Assembly (NCBI GenBank): GCA_021730635.1
Contig: JAJNNC010000012.1
Coordinates: forward strand, 1 to 64,000
DNA length: 64,000 nt
Reading direction: 5' to 3'
Source: Catalimonadaceae bacterium JC749
GTDB taxonomy: Bacteria; Bacteroidota; Bacteroidia; Cytophagales; Cyclobacteriaceae
The position numbers and the translations under genes are program-made. Below are positions 37,515 through 46,992 of this stretch, piece by piece. Numbering within the stretch: position 1 is the stretch's first letter; every line of letters begins with the position of its first letter. Below the pieces are notes generated by a model, which worked only from the letters and a program-made list of their open reading frames with translations, was not told where the DNA came from and made no database searches.

Positions 37515-39032
37515 ATGGTTGCCAAGTATGTGATCCTTCTTTTCTATTTTTTAATACTCTTTCTCATTGGGTACCTGGCAGCAGGCAAAGTAAAAGATAT
37601 CAAAGATTACTATGTGGGTGGAAAAAGATTGGGATATTGGGTAGCGGCATTTTCTTCCCGGGCCACAGGGGCCTCCGCCTGGGTGTTGCTCGGACTTACC
37701 GGTATGGGCGCTGTTTTGGGCGTGAGTGCTTACTGGGTTTTACTGGGAACCTTGTCGGGTGAGTTTATTGCCTGGTTTTTTATGGCGAAACCTTTCAAAA
37801 GACAAACCGATGACCTGGATTCTATTACCGTACCTGATTATCTGGAGAGCCGCCTGCAGGCACGGTCTCCCTTACTTAGGGCCATCTCTGCCACGGTTTT
37901 ATCCCTTTTTGTCATTATTTATGTCAGCGCCCAGATTGATGCGACCGGCACAGCCTTCGAGACTTTTTTGCATTGGAATTACTTCACAGGGGCTATCGTG
38001 GGTTTTTTGATCGTGGTGGCTTATATGTCATTTGGGGGGTTTGTGGCTGTGGCCTGGTCGGATGTCTTCCAGGGAGCGCTTATGGTAATTGGCCTTGTGG
38101 CTTTGCCTTTGATCGCCTGGAGTGCTTTGCCTGATGGACAGGGATTGGCGGCACAAATGAAAGATATTGATCCTGCCCTGCTCAATATTTGGGGAGAAGG
38201 CGGCTTTACGCTGTTGAATGTGACCAAAATTATTGGGTTTGTCATGATTGGATTAGGCTACCTGGGATCGCCTCAGCTTTTTGTCCGGTATATGTCAGTG
38301 AAAGATACCAGAGAAATAGATAAAGGAAAATGGGTAGCCATCTCACTTACCTTACTGATGAATGGGGCTGCCGTCACCATTGGTATCATTGGCAGGATAT
38401 TTTTCACCACGGGGCAAGACTCCGTCACAGAAGTGCTGGGTAATGGCGGGCAGAATGTACTTATTTTACTGGCCGATACTCTTTTGCCGGTTGCCTTCAG
38501 TGGCTTCTACATTGCGGCAATCCTGGCGGCTATTATGTCTACCATCGATTCCTTGTTGGTGGTGGCTTCCAGTGCTGTCACCCGCGATTTTTATCAGAAA
38601 ATTTTTCATCCACAGTTACAGAATCAGCACTTGTCAAATTTATCCAAGGTAGTCACGCTGGTTTTATCCTTACTGGCGCTGGGCCTTTCCATGTCGGTAG
38701 CCCTGATTTCACCGGACAGAACCATTTTCTGGTTTGTCATTTTTGGTTGGTCAGGCATTGCTGCCACATTTTGTCCGGTGATAGTGCTTTCTTTGTTCTG
38801 GGAAAAATATACAGAAAAAGGAGCGATTGCTTCTATGCTAACCGGCATGTTAGGCGTTCCGTTTTTTAAGTTTATAGCCCCGCATTTACCTGGGGTGGGC
38901 ATCTTTTTTCAAAATATTGCCGAATTACTCCCTTCCTTTATATTGGCGTTAGGTACAGGTTACTTTTTCAGCAGGAGAACGTACCAATCTGTAAAAAGAA
39001 AAAGCTTGGTGAATCCATCAAAATCCGTTTAA
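37515..39032 (+). CDS. Sodium:solute symporter, proline permease-like (SSS family)
   Basis: 505 residues with about 13 membrane helices. The SSS pattern is clear: YYVGGKRLGYWVAAFSSRATGASAWVLLGLTG (about 30-60), AYMSFGGFVAVAWSDVFQGALM (about 174-195) and AAILAAIMSTIDSLLVVASSAVTRDFY (about 336-362) with sodium-site residues. It resembles PutP proline carriers, but solute specificity is not certain. The 16-bp gap after the serine hydrolase suggests one operon, perhaps releasing and importing an amino acid. Confidence 0.88.
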   Translation: MVAKYVILLFYFLILFLIGYLAAGKVKDIKDYYVGGKRLGYWVAAFSSRATGASAWVLLGLTGMGAVLGVSAYWVLLGTLSGEFIAWFFMAKPFKRQTDDLDSITVPDYLESRLQARSPLLRAISATVLSLFVIIYVSAQIDATGTAFETFLHWNYFTGAIVGFLIVVAYMSFGGFVAVAWSDVFQGALMVIGLVALPLIAWSALPDGQGLAAQMKDIDPALLNIWGEGGFTLLNVTKIIGFVMIGLGYLGSPQLFVRYMSVKDTREIDKGKWVAISLTLLMNGAAVTIGIIGRIFFTTGQDSVTEVLGNGGQNVLILLADTLLPVAFSGFYIAAILAAIMSTIDSLLVVASSAVTRDFYQKIFHPQLQNQHLSNLSKVVTLVLSLLALGLSMSVALISPDRTIFWFVIFGWSGIAATFCPVIVLSLFWEKYTEKGAIASMLTGMLGVPFFKFIAPHLPGVGIFFQNIAELLPSFILALGTGYFFSRRTYQSVKRKSLVNPSKSV

Positions 39033-39230
39033 AAATAGTATTTTCCTGCTGCCCATTCTTCTGTAGGATTTAGAAAAAAGCGAAGGTTTATTACAAATAT
39101 TGTAAGGATGCGAGGTGAATTTTGCTAAAGTTGCAATTTTTATAGTTATTGAAATAAAAAAAGTGGATTTAGTAGGTTCTTTCATACATATGTACTATTT
39201 TGCATTAAAATATTATAATTGAATATCGCT

Positions 39231-39485
39231 ATGGATAACCTTTATTCTTTTCATAGATTATCATTAGAGGAAAGAACACAGTATATTCTCGGAAACGGCA
39301 TGTTACTTTGTAGCCGTTACTTTGCCGGAAGGAAAGTATTTTTATATCACACCGGTAAATTTTATGCTGAAATTTGGTTTGACACCAAGAAAAGTAAGGT
39401 TTCCAATATCATCCCCTTCACCACCACAAAGTGCCTGAAGCCTTACCTGGATCTGATTGATATCAACGACGCTTTTGTCAAGTAA
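39231..39485 (+). CDS. Small protein of unknown function
   Basis: 84 residues from ATG 39231; an upstream TTG at 39219 is a weaker start. No signal peptide or membrane segment. The sequence (LSLEERTQYILGNGMLLCSR.., a WFDTKKSKVSNI strand, and LKPYLDLIDI near the end) looks like a compact alpha/beta domain and has normal codon use for this region. I recall similar short proteins in Cytophagales but cannot name a family. It is convergent with recQ, 18 bp away. Confidence 0.65.
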   Translation: MDNLYSFHRLSLEERTQYILGNGMLLCSRYFAGRKVFLYHTGKFYAEIWFDTKKSKVSNIIPFTTTKCLKPYLDLIDINDAFVK

Positions 39486-39503
39486 GATACAGAAGGCAAG
39501 CCA

Positions 39504-41429
39504 TTAAGCATTGATAGCCAGTCGCCCCAGGCGATCGTATTTTATCTCTTCGCTGTCTAGCATGGTTCTTATTATGTCAGTCAACTCCTTTTCATCAATG
39601 GGAGGGAGGTGATGTAAAAGTTGGTCATAAGGGGTAGGAGATCCTTTTAAATAAGTAATAATCAATTTGCGGATGTTTTCGTAGGTTTTGTTTCTGACAA
39701 GGCCCGGATCTTTGTGCTGACTTTTTTTTCTGTTAACACAATGGTCACATATGCCGCATTCGCCGTAATCTTCTTCGCCAAAATAAGCTAAGAGGAGTTG
39801 TGTTCGACAACGGACTTCGTGTTCTACATAATGAATAACAGCTTCCACTTTTTGGGCGTAATGTTCCTTTTTTTGAAGGAGTTCTTTTTCTTTCACTGGT
39901 AGTTTGGTGGCATCATACCGGGGAGTTATGAAAACAAGCTGTGGCGTGTCTTTTCTTCGCTCATAAAAAATTACTTCCATGTCATGCAGGGATTTTAATT
40001 TTTTCATGACATCGTTGACTGAGGTATTCAGTAATTTGGCCAGCTTGTTTTCATTAATCTGTATAAAATTAGTAAAAAGCTCTCCCCCGTATTGCCTCAA
40101 CAAAGCTTTGGTGATTGGCTCCAGCGCTGCGTGGGCAATCTGGAATTTATAGAGCTCCGTATGATCAAATTTGATATAGACGGTAGAGGGATTATGAAAA
40201 TCTTCATTAAACTGGATAAGTCCTTCTTCTTCCAGCCGTTTTAAGGCAAAATAAGTCTGGATGGTTTGGAGGTTGAAAGATTGGGTAAAGTCATCTATAT
40301 CAAAATCATAGCTGGCCAGCATACTGCTACCCACAGCTACCCTGAGATAATTAGCCAGACTTTGATAAATATGTTTGATAAAAGACAGGGAAGGATGAGA
40401 AGTTTCTATCCGCTTTCTCAGATTGTCTATATCATTCTTATCATATAGCACAACGGCATAGGCTTTTTTTTCATCTCTGCCTGCTCGTCCGGCTTCCTGA
40501 TAATAAGCTTCCAGGTTATCGGGCAGATCCAGATGGACGACCAGCCTCACATCCGGTTTGTCTATACCCATTCCAAAAGCATTGGTAGCGACCACCACTC
40601 TGGTATGATCATGAATCCACGCATCCTGACGGGCAGCTCTTTCTTCGGTAGTAAGTCCGGCATGGTAATAATCCGCACTGATGCCTTTGGCTTTTAGCTT
40701 TTTAGCGATCAGCTGGGTTCGTTTCCGGCTGCGAACATAGATAACGGCAGTGCCAGGAACATTCTGAAGAATTTGCAGCAGTTTCTTTTCTTTATCTTCT
40801 TCATAGAGTGCCGCGTAGGAAAGATTGGCTCTGGCAAAACTCTTTTGAAATACTTTTCCCTTTTTAAATTCCAGTTTCTCCTGTATATCTTTCTTCACAT
40901 GAGGAGTGGCTGTAGCTGTTAAGGCAATGATATTGACCTCCGGAATCAGCTCCCGGAATTTGGCAATCTCCAAATAAGGAGGTCGAAAATCATACCCCCA
41001 CTGAGAAATACAATGAGCTTCATCCACAGCCAGTAGCGCTACCTGCATCCGTTTGGTTCTTTCCACCATAATATCCGTCTGCAGCCGTTCGGGAGAGACA
41101 TACAGAAATTTGATTTGACCATACACGCAGTTGTCAAGGCTCAAATCAATTTCCCGCTGGCTCATACCGGAATAGATAGCCAAAGCAGCAATGCCTCTCT
41201 TTTTGAGCTGCTCTACCTGGTCTTTCATCAAGGCAATCAGGGGAGAAACGACGATGCACACGCCTTGTTTTAACAGGGCTGGCACCTGAAAACAAATACT
41301 CTTGCCCCCACCGGTAGGTAAAAGCGCCAGGGTGTCGTGGCCTTTGAGTACAGCATCTATAATATCTGCTTGTAAGGGGCGAAAATCATCATAACCCCAG
41401 TATTGTTTCAAGATAGCTTTTGCTGACAC
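39504..41429 (-). CDS. recQ: ATP-dependent DNA helicase RecQ-like
   Basis: 641 residues with a GTG start. Helicase superfamily 2 motifs: FRPLQ at the N-terminus, Walker A TGGGKS ending at S44, DEAH at 136-139, SARANLSYA-like spacer, and motif VI YYQEAGRAGRDEKKA. After the helicase core comes the RecQ-Ct zinc site with cysteines in VRCRTQLLLAYFGEED..CGICDHC, then a winged-helix region. An HRDC domain is not obvious; the C-terminus is a short winged-helix-like stretch. It unwinds 3'-5' in recombination and repair. Bacteroidota often have more than one RecQ copy. Confidence 0.93.
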   Translation of the reverse strand: MSAKAILKQYWGYDDFRPLQADIIDAVLKGHDTLALLPTGGGKSICFQVPALLKQGVCIVVSPLIALMKDQVEQLKKRGIAALAIYSGMSQREIDLSLDNCVYGQIKFLYVSPERLQTDIMVERTKRMQVALLAVDEAHCISQWGYDFRPPYLEIAKFRELIPEVNIIALTATATPHVKKDIQEKLEFKKGKVFQKSFARANLSYAALYEEDKEKKLLQILQNVPGTAVIYVRSRKRTQLIAKKLKAKGISADYYHAGLTTEERAARQDAWIHDHTRVVVATNAFGMGIDKPDVRLVVHLDLPDNLEAYYQEAGRAGRDEKKAYAVVLYDKNDIDNLRKRIETSHPSLSFIKHIYQSLANYLRVAVGSSMLASYDFDIDDFTQSFNLQTIQTYFALKRLEEEGLIQFNEDFHNPSTVYIKFDHTELYKFQIAHAALEPITKALLRQYGGELFTNFIQINENKLAKLLNTSVNDVMKKLKSLHDMEVIFYERRKDTPQLVFITPRYDATKLPVKEKELLQKKEHYAQKVEAVIHYVEHEVRCRTQLLLAYFGEEDYGECGICDHCVNRKKSQHKDPGLVRNKTYENIRKLIITYLKGSPTPYDQLLHHLPPIDEKELTDIIRTMLDSEEIKYDRLGRLAINA

Positions 41430-41582
41430 AGTTGGCTAATAAAATAGAGTAATGCTGAATTCTTATGAGTTTCTAACGATAGTGCATACAGGCCTTCTAT
41501 CAAAACAAATTAACAATAAAAAATGCAGAAAGAAATAAAAACCTTTTCAGGCCAAGTAAAAAAACAACAGGGCCCAAACCGT

Positions 41583-42452
41583 CTATTCTTCCTCAATAAC
41601 GACAGTTTCGCCAAAGGCAGTAGAAACCTGAAAAAAGCCTAGAGGAGGTTGCCCTGGGTCCGTAATATTCTGAATATTGGAACTAGGATTGCGGGGTGGA
41701 GAACTAAACAGCCCGCCATCATTGAAAAGAAGTTCCAGCAACTCATTATAATATTCGTAGGTGTCTTTATTGAGGCTATACATTTCAATGCGAACGGTGT
41801 CTTCAGCATCAAAGGCATAGTTGGCAAGCTGTAGGGTGTCAATATCTTCTTTTAAAAATTCATCTGTCTGTATCAGGTAGTCTTCCGGTGCATTGTACAG
41901 GGAATCATTCTCATAAATAAGAAACCGGTAATAATTGATACCCCTTTCTTTGGGCGTACGTCCGCTAAAATACAGGTAGAATCCTTCGTCCAGAAATCCT
42001 TGTTCGGGCTGATACCGGTAAGTAAAAGTATCCAGTTCTGCTACAGGTAGCAAGGTTCCAGTAGCCTCATACGACTGTCCTGCATAATCCACTCGTAGTT
42101 TATAAGACCTGCCGGAATCCAGGGGAATGGTAACACTTTTATAAATACCCTCATTATTTTCCACACGATTGACAGTATAAGAAGCCTGAGAACCCAGATC
42201 AATAAGCTCCACCGTCGCGTCGTTTACGGGATTAAAATCATTGGCATCGTAGTAGTCCCCTGTTGTAGAAATGATGACGGTGCAATTGTTCTTTTGAGGT
42301 GTGTCTTCCCAATAGGTTAGAAACCCTTCGATCACCAGCTGAGGTTCATCAACAGGCAACGCAAGGTCAATCACTTCCTGACAGGCAGGCGCTAAAGCCA
42401 TAGAAAGTAACCAAAAAATGCTTTTTCCAAACCGGATCACACGTGCGCACAT
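41583..42452 (-). CDS. DUF4249 family lipoprotein
   Basis: 289 residues. The N-terminus has a signal peptide with a lipobox-like cysteine (LSMALAPACQEVIDL, C24), so it is probably an outer-membrane lipoprotein. Following beta-rich sequence fits DUF4249: PQLVIEGFLTYWEDTPQKN, DATVELID and GRSYKLRVDYAGQSYEATGTL. DUF4249 genes usually follow a TonB receptor, and here the gap is 6 bp. It likely acts as the surface partner of that receptor, in the way SusD partners SusC, although it is not homologous to SusD. Confidence 0.9.
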   Translation of the reverse strand: MCARVIRFGKSIFWLLSMALAPACQEVIDLALPVDEPQLVIEGFLTYWEDTPQKNNCTVIISTTGDYYDANDFNPVNDATVELIDLGSQASYTVNRVENNEGIYKSVTIPLDSGRSYKLRVDYAGQSYEATGTLLPVAELDTFTYRYQPEQGFLDEGFYLYFSGRTPKERGINYYRFLIYENDSLYNAPEDYLIQTDEFLKEDIDTLQLANYAFDAEDTVRIEMYSLNKDTYEYYNELLELLFNDGGLFSSPPRNPSSNIQNITDPGQPPLGFFQVSTAFGETVVIEEE

Positions 42453-42458
42453 ATCCTA

Positions 42459-44882
42459 TTAGAATTTAAAGTTGTAAGTAACAGCCGGTATAATGCTGAA
42501 TAAGTAAGTTTTAATGGCCGCCGGTCCTTTGGTGATCACAGGCCCGTCTTCATCGGGATCAAAACCAGGGTCATTATTAGTCACTTCGTCAAAAGTGATA
42601 GAAAACGCATTCTTCCGGGCATATACATTGTAGACAGAAAAGCTCCAGTTGCTTTGCCATCGCTTCTTTTTTTTGTTTTTTCCATCCAGTATCACCGAAA
42701 GGTCCATACGATGATAGTCTGGCATACGGTAAGCATTTCGTTTCAGCGGATCATAATAAGGGATGGACTGGCCATTGAGCTGATATCTTCCTGCCGGAAA
42801 AGAAACAGCCGTTCCGGTAGAATACACCCAGTTGCCTGAAATGGAAAGCCTGGGACTGACCTGGTAAGAGCCTACCAGGGCGAGATCGTGGGTTCGGTCA
42901 TGCCGGGCATTATAAGGGAGCCCACCGTTGATGTCCTCCACTTGCCGGCGGGTGCGGGAAAGGGTATAGCTAATCCAGCCGGTAGCTCTGCCCGTGTTTT
43001 TTTTAAGCATAAACTCTGCCCCATATGCCCATCCTTTTCCTTCTGAGATTTCCGTTTCTATATTGTTGTTGAGCAGAATATCGGAACCGGATTTGAAATC
43101 TATGATGTGGTCCATCCATTTGTAGTATAATTCTACCGACGCCTCAATCATATTCTGATTCAGATTCCGGAAATACCCCAGGGCTACCTGATCGCCAATC
43201 AGGGGCTTGACATACCGGTCTGCGGGAATCCATCGGTCGATGGGTAAACCGGCGGTAGCATTGGAAGCAATCTGCAAATATTGTCGCATCCGGTTGTAGG
43301 AAGCTTTTATAGAGCTGTTGGAGGTGAGGAGGTAACGGGCACCGAGGCGAGGCTCCAGCCCATGATAGAATTTAATATTTTCTAAAGACTCAAATTCAAC
43401 AGTGTTGGTAATCGTTTCATCGGAGTAAGGTGTGCCCGGTTCATACTCATAGACAATCCCTGGTCCAATCTGTTGAAACAGAGAATACCTTAGGCCATAC
43501 TCCAGTGAAATTCTGTCATTAATCTGCTGGTTGTTGCCAATATATACAGCTTGTTCCAAGGCATATTTATCGTCTAAGAGCAGTTGCTCGAAATTGGTGC
43601 CCTCTCCGGGAATGATCTTGGCAGGTTCAAATTTGTGCAAAGTGGCCTGATAGCCAAAATCAAGTGTGTTTTCCGGATTAGGAAAGAAATTGAAATCCAG
43701 TTTCAGGTTGTATTCTTTTAGATTTGAATTCCAGGTAAACGCAGCGACTTCCGTATCAATATCAAATCCATAATCAAAGTTGCTGTAGATAAGAGAAGTG
43801 TTGAGGAACAAACGCTCAGAGAAAAGATGATTCCAGCGAACGGTTGCTGTTGCGTTACCCCAATTGAGTCCGAACTGGTCAGCCACGCCAAACCGGTCGC
43901 GTCCAAAATAGCCGGAAATAAACAGCTTGTTTTGGTCGTTGAACTTGTAGTTTGCCTTGGCATTAAAATCATAAAAATAGAGCGTGTTATTGCTGATGTC
44001 TTCGTCGCTCGACAGCTTCAAAAATAAGTCTGCATAGGTCCTTCTGCCCGATAATATGAAGGAAGACTCATTTTTCTTTAAGGGCCCCTCTACAGTCAAA
44101 CGGCTGGAAATAGAGCCTATCCCTCCGGATATCCCTAGCCTTTTGTTGTTTCCCTCTTTCATTTGAATATCCAGGATGGAAGCCAGGCGCCCGCCATAGC
44201 GAGCGGGAATCCCGCCTTTATAGATTTCCAGGTTTTTGATAGCATCAGGATTAAAGACAGAAAAGAAACCTAGAAAGTGAGATGGATTGTATACTGTTGC
44301 TTCATCTAATAAGACCAGATTCTGATCGGCAGACCCTCCTCTTACAAACAGGCCGGTGGTGCCTTCTCCTGCCGTCTGTATACCAGGTAAGAGCTGTATG
44401 GTTTTCAAAATGTCAACCTCTCCAAACAGAGCAGGCAGGCTTTTTACTTTTTCGATCTTCAGTTCTTCCCGACTCATTTTAACATCCTGTACATTGTTTT
44501 CAGGACGTTCGTCAGAGATGACGACTTCCTGCAACTCCACATCGGCACTGTTTAATTCTATGTCCAACGTTTTGTTTTCATGCAAGGATACCGCTAAGGC
44601 ATTGGACTGATACCCCAGATAAGAATAAATGAGCTGGTAGTCACCCGCCGGCAAGGTCACAGAATAAAAGCCATACACATTGGTGGTGGTTCCGGTTCCC
44701 AGGGAGGCTACTGCTATGGTGGCGCCAATCAGTACTTCCCCATTGGCAGCATCTTTCACATATCCACTGACCGTATATTTTTCCTGGGCAAAGGCGATGG
44801 TGGAAATCGTAAACAGCCCTAAGATAGAAAAGATTTGAAACAGGAATAGTTTTCTTGTTGTTGTAAAGTAAGATAAAGGCAT
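42459..44882 (-). CDS. TonB-dependent outer-membrane receptor with carboxypeptidase-like regulatory domain
   Basis: 807 residues from ATG 44882 (an upstream start at 44912 is possible). Signal peptide about 1-32 ending AFAQ. A CarboxypepD_reg domain (about 35-115: YTVSGYVKDAANGEVLIGATI) precedes the plug (about 140-240: ILKTIQLLPGIQTAGEGTTGLFVRGG, PARYGGRLASILDIQMKEG) and a C-terminal 22-strand barrel. No TonB box is clear, as is common in this group. It imports an unknown ligand together with the DUF4249 lipoprotein downstream. Confidence 0.93.
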   Translation of the reverse strand: MPLSYFTTTRKLFLFQIFSILGLFTISTIAFAQEKYTVSGYVKDAANGEVLIGATIAVASLGTGTTTNVYGFYSVTLPAGDYQLIYSYLGYQSNALAVSLHENKTLDIELNSADVELQEVVISDERPENNVQDVKMSREELKIEKVKSLPALFGEVDILKTIQLLPGIQTAGEGTTGLFVRGGSADQNLVLLDEATVYNPSHFLGFFSVFNPDAIKNLEIYKGGIPARYGGRLASILDIQMKEGNNKRLGISGGIGSISSRLTVEGPLKKNESSFILSGRRTYADLFLKLSSDEDISNNTLYFYDFNAKANYKFNDQNKLFISGYFGRDRFGVADQFGLNWGNATATVRWNHLFSERLFLNTSLIYSNFDYGFDIDTEVAAFTWNSNLKEYNLKLDFNFFPNPENTLDFGYQATLHKFEPAKIIPGEGTNFEQLLLDDKYALEQAVYIGNNQQINDRISLEYGLRYSLFQQIGPGIVYEYEPGTPYSDETITNTVEFESLENIKFYHGLEPRLGARYLLTSNSSIKASYNRMRQYLQIASNATAGLPIDRWIPADRYVKPLIGDQVALGYFRNLNQNMIEASVELYYKWMDHIIDFKSGSDILLNNNIETEISEGKGWAYGAEFMLKKNTGRATGWISYTLSRTRRQVEDINGGLPYNARHDRTHDLALVGSYQVSPRLSISGNWVYSTGTAVSFPAGRYQLNGQSIPYYDPLKRNAYRMPDYHRMDLSVILDGKNKKKKRWQSNWSFSVYNVYARKNAFSITFDEVTNNDPGFDPDEDGPVITKGPAAIKTYLFSIIPAVTYNFKF

Positions 44883-45153
44883 ATGATTGAGAGCTGCAGT
44901 TTGCTTGAACACTGATTTTTACGTGTGCTAAAATGGCTTTGTTGTAAGAATATGAAAATTAGTAAACAGGCTTGGATAATACTTTCAATAAAATCGCCAT
45001 ATTTAATATTCCAAACAGTTATCAATAATCGTTCAAATCTGGGGCTGAACTTTCCTTTATTGTTTTTTGTTGTGTACCATTAACCCGGAAGCTGTTCAGT
45101 TTCTTATTTTCAAAATCTAAATCTGTTAATTTTTAATTTAAAACTAAATTTCT

Positions 45154-45585
45154 ATGGCAACTGCACAAAACGGAAACACTGTGAAAGTTCATTATACAGG
45201 AAAGCTTCACGATGGAAGTGTCTTTGATTCTTCTATCAAGCGTAATGAACCTTTGGAATTTACCCTGGGTCAGGGTAATATGATTGCCGGATTTGAAAAA
45301 GCCGTCTTGGGTATGGAAGTAGGTCAATCCAAAGTGGCAGATATTCCTGCGAACGAAGCGTATGGTCAGAAAACACAGGATATGATCATTGAAGTACCGA
45401 GAAAAGATGTGCCTGCTAATATCAATCCTCAAGTAGGACAACAGTTAGCTATCAAGCAGAATGATGGTCGTACCGTGCCGGTAACCGTGACAGAGGTGAC
45501 AGAAGAAATCATCACTTTGGATGGCAATCATCCGTTAGCTGGCAAAGATTTAATCTTCGAAATAGAGCTGGTAGAAATCAAATAG
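45154..45585 (+). CDS. FKBP-type peptidyl-prolyl cis-trans isomerase, SlyD-like
   Basis: 143 residues, no signal peptide, so cytoplasmic. FKBP core: VKVHYTGKLHDGSVFDSS (about 10-27), PLEFTLGQGNMIAGFEKAVLGMEVGQ (about 31-56), then an insert-in-flap-like region and HPLAGKDLIFEIELVEI at the C-terminus. It lacks the histidine-rich metal-binding tail of E. coli SlyD. It is a single gene followed by a terminator at 45613. Confidence 0.93.
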   Translation: MATAQNGNTVKVHYTGKLHDGSVFDSSIKRNEPLEFTLGQGNMIAGFEKAVLGMEVGQSKVADIPANEAYGQKTQDMIIEVPRKDVPANINPQVGQQLAIKQNDGRTVPVTVTEVTEEIITLDGNHPLAGKDLIFEIELVEIK

Positions 45586-45612
45586 TGAGGTATTACCTTC
45601 AACAGCTGATAG

Positions 45613-45641
45613 CCCGTTGCCTTTTGGTTACGGGTTTTTTT
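45613..45641 (+). terminator. Rho-independent terminator of the FKBP gene
   Basis: Stem cccgt/acggg (45613-45617, 45630-45634) with an extra inner gcc/ggt pairing, followed by seven T bases (45635-45641). It starts 27 bp after the FKBP stop. Confidence 0.75.
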
Positions 45642-45682
45642 ATGCTCTCAGCAGGAAAATAGGATAGTTGAAGGAAGGGGGA

Positions 45683-46111
45683 TTAGGAAGCGACAATACT
45701 TTTGGTCTTATTGTACTGATCATTTTTGATCTCTACGATAAAGAAATTGGTCTTTAGCTTCGAGAGGTCAATTTGTTGTGAAAGATTACCCTTTATTCGG
45801 ATCTTATTTTCATAAAGTGTATTACCAATGATATCATACACTTTGATAGAAACTATGTCTTTCACGTCGTTAGGGAAACTAATGGCAAACTTGCCTTCTG
45901 CTACCGGTGTAAGCTTAAAATCAAAATCTTTGGTGAGAATGCCTTTGGAATAATGCAGGTTTTGTTCGTTGATTTTGGGTTTGTTCTCTAATATCGTAGT
46001 GTCCTGAATAGCTCTGTAGAGCAAAGCATCCTGTGCCCAAGTGTGGTTACAGAAAGCTAGAAACCCCCAAAGCAACAAGAAAATAGCAGCTAGTTTATCT
46101 TTTATTTTCAC
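45683..46111 (-). CDS. Short secreted protein ending in a T9SS type A-like sorting domain
   Basis: 142 residues from a GTG at 46111, chosen because it opens a signal peptide (KDKLAAIFLLLWGFLAFC); an in-frame TTG at 46144 is the alternative. After the cleavage site comes a short segment (about 27-60), then a domain resembling Por_Secre_tail: FKLTPVAEGKFAISFPND, IVSIKVYDIIGNTLYENKI, SQQIDLSKLKTNFFIVEIKND, ending KTKSIVAS. That domain normally sits at the end of large exported proteins; here there is almost no cargo. It follows the propeller gene by 44 bp, third in a lpxH operon. Confidence 0.8.
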   Translation of the reverse strand: MKIKDKLAAIFLLLWGFLAFCNHTWAQDALLYRAIQDTTILENKPKINEQNLHYSKGILTKDFDFKLTPVAEGKFAISFPNDVKDIVSIKVYDIIGNTLYENKIRIKGNLSQQIDLSKLKTNFFIVEIKNDQYNKTKSIVAS

Positions 46112-46188
46112 AATAATTTTTAGAATGAATCTCTGAATGTACAAATATAAACCAATCTTTACAAAATAGGCGGCTTAATTTATTAAGA

Positions 46189-46992
46189 TCACAATATTCT
46201 GTAAATCAAGAGCTCATGGAGATAGAAGACCAATAGACGATCTTCTAACAATAACACATATAATGGGGACATAGTGCCTGGCAGGTTAATTTGCCTCTTT
46301 TGCCTGTTATACACATGGTAGAGATAAACAACCTGCCCCTCCTGCCAATAGAGTTCGTCCTTATAAAAATCAAAGCGCTCTAAAGTTCCTACTGGTAATT
46401 TCTGAATATAGTTGCCTAACCTATCAAAAATCATCACTTCATGGTGTTTATCCCCAACATAAACCTGGTTTTGATATTCATGAAGCTGACTGATCTGATG
46501 GGCTGTATCAAGATAATATTGGGCTGGGGTGTCGGTCAGAAACTGATCCAGTGCCGGCTTGTATTTTTTCAAATGCAAGTGGGAGGCATCCCAAAGCCAA
46601 AGACTATTATCAGCCGAAGGTGTGGCCTGACTCACATATCCAAGATCTTGTTGGGGCAGCGGATAAAGTGGGGAAGGGGTAAGCATACGATCAAAGTATT
46701 GATAGGCTTGAGATTCCCGGTAGAAAGCAAAGAGGCGAAAGGATGAACCTGCTTCTATGTCTGATATCTGTTCTGTGGTAGTAGCATAGTATCTGGCCAG
46801 TTCTTCACCTTCCAGACTATATTTAATGATATTGCCATCCTCAGACAGGATAAAAAACTGTCCTATGGGATTATGCGTGATATCGGCAGGCGTGGAAATC
46901 GGAAGCCGCCTGATCAGATTGTACTGTTGGGCTACCAGGGCAAGCGGATCAATGAAAACGGTACAAAGAAAAATCAATAATTTAACGTACAT
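46189..46992 (-). CDS. Secreted beta-propeller-like protein of unknown function
   Basis: 267 residues from ATG 46992 (a TTG at 46998 is possible). Signal peptide about 1-21, then repeated strand patterns such as ITHNPIGQFFILSEDGNIIKYSLEGEELARY, NSLWLWDASHLHLKKY and NQVYVGDKHHEVMIFDRLGNYIQKL, each with a D/G turn, suggesting a six-bladed NHL/TolB-like propeller. No ligand or enzyme site can be named. Its start overlaps the 3' end of lpxH by 11 bp, implying translational coupling with LPS synthesis. Confidence 0.75.
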   Translation of the reverse strand: MYVKLLIFLCTVFIDPLALVAQQYNLIRRLPISTPADITHNPIGQFFILSEDGNIIKYSLEGEELARYYATTTEQISDIEAGSSFRLFAFYRESQAYQYFDRMLTPSPLYPLPQQDLGYVSQATPSADNSLWLWDASHLHLKKYKPALDQFLTDTPAQYYLDTAHQISQLHEYQNQVYVGDKHHEVMIFDRLGNYIQKLPVGTLERFDFYKDELYWQEGQVVYLYHVYNRQKRQINLPGTMSPLYVLLLEDRLLVFYLHELLIYRIL

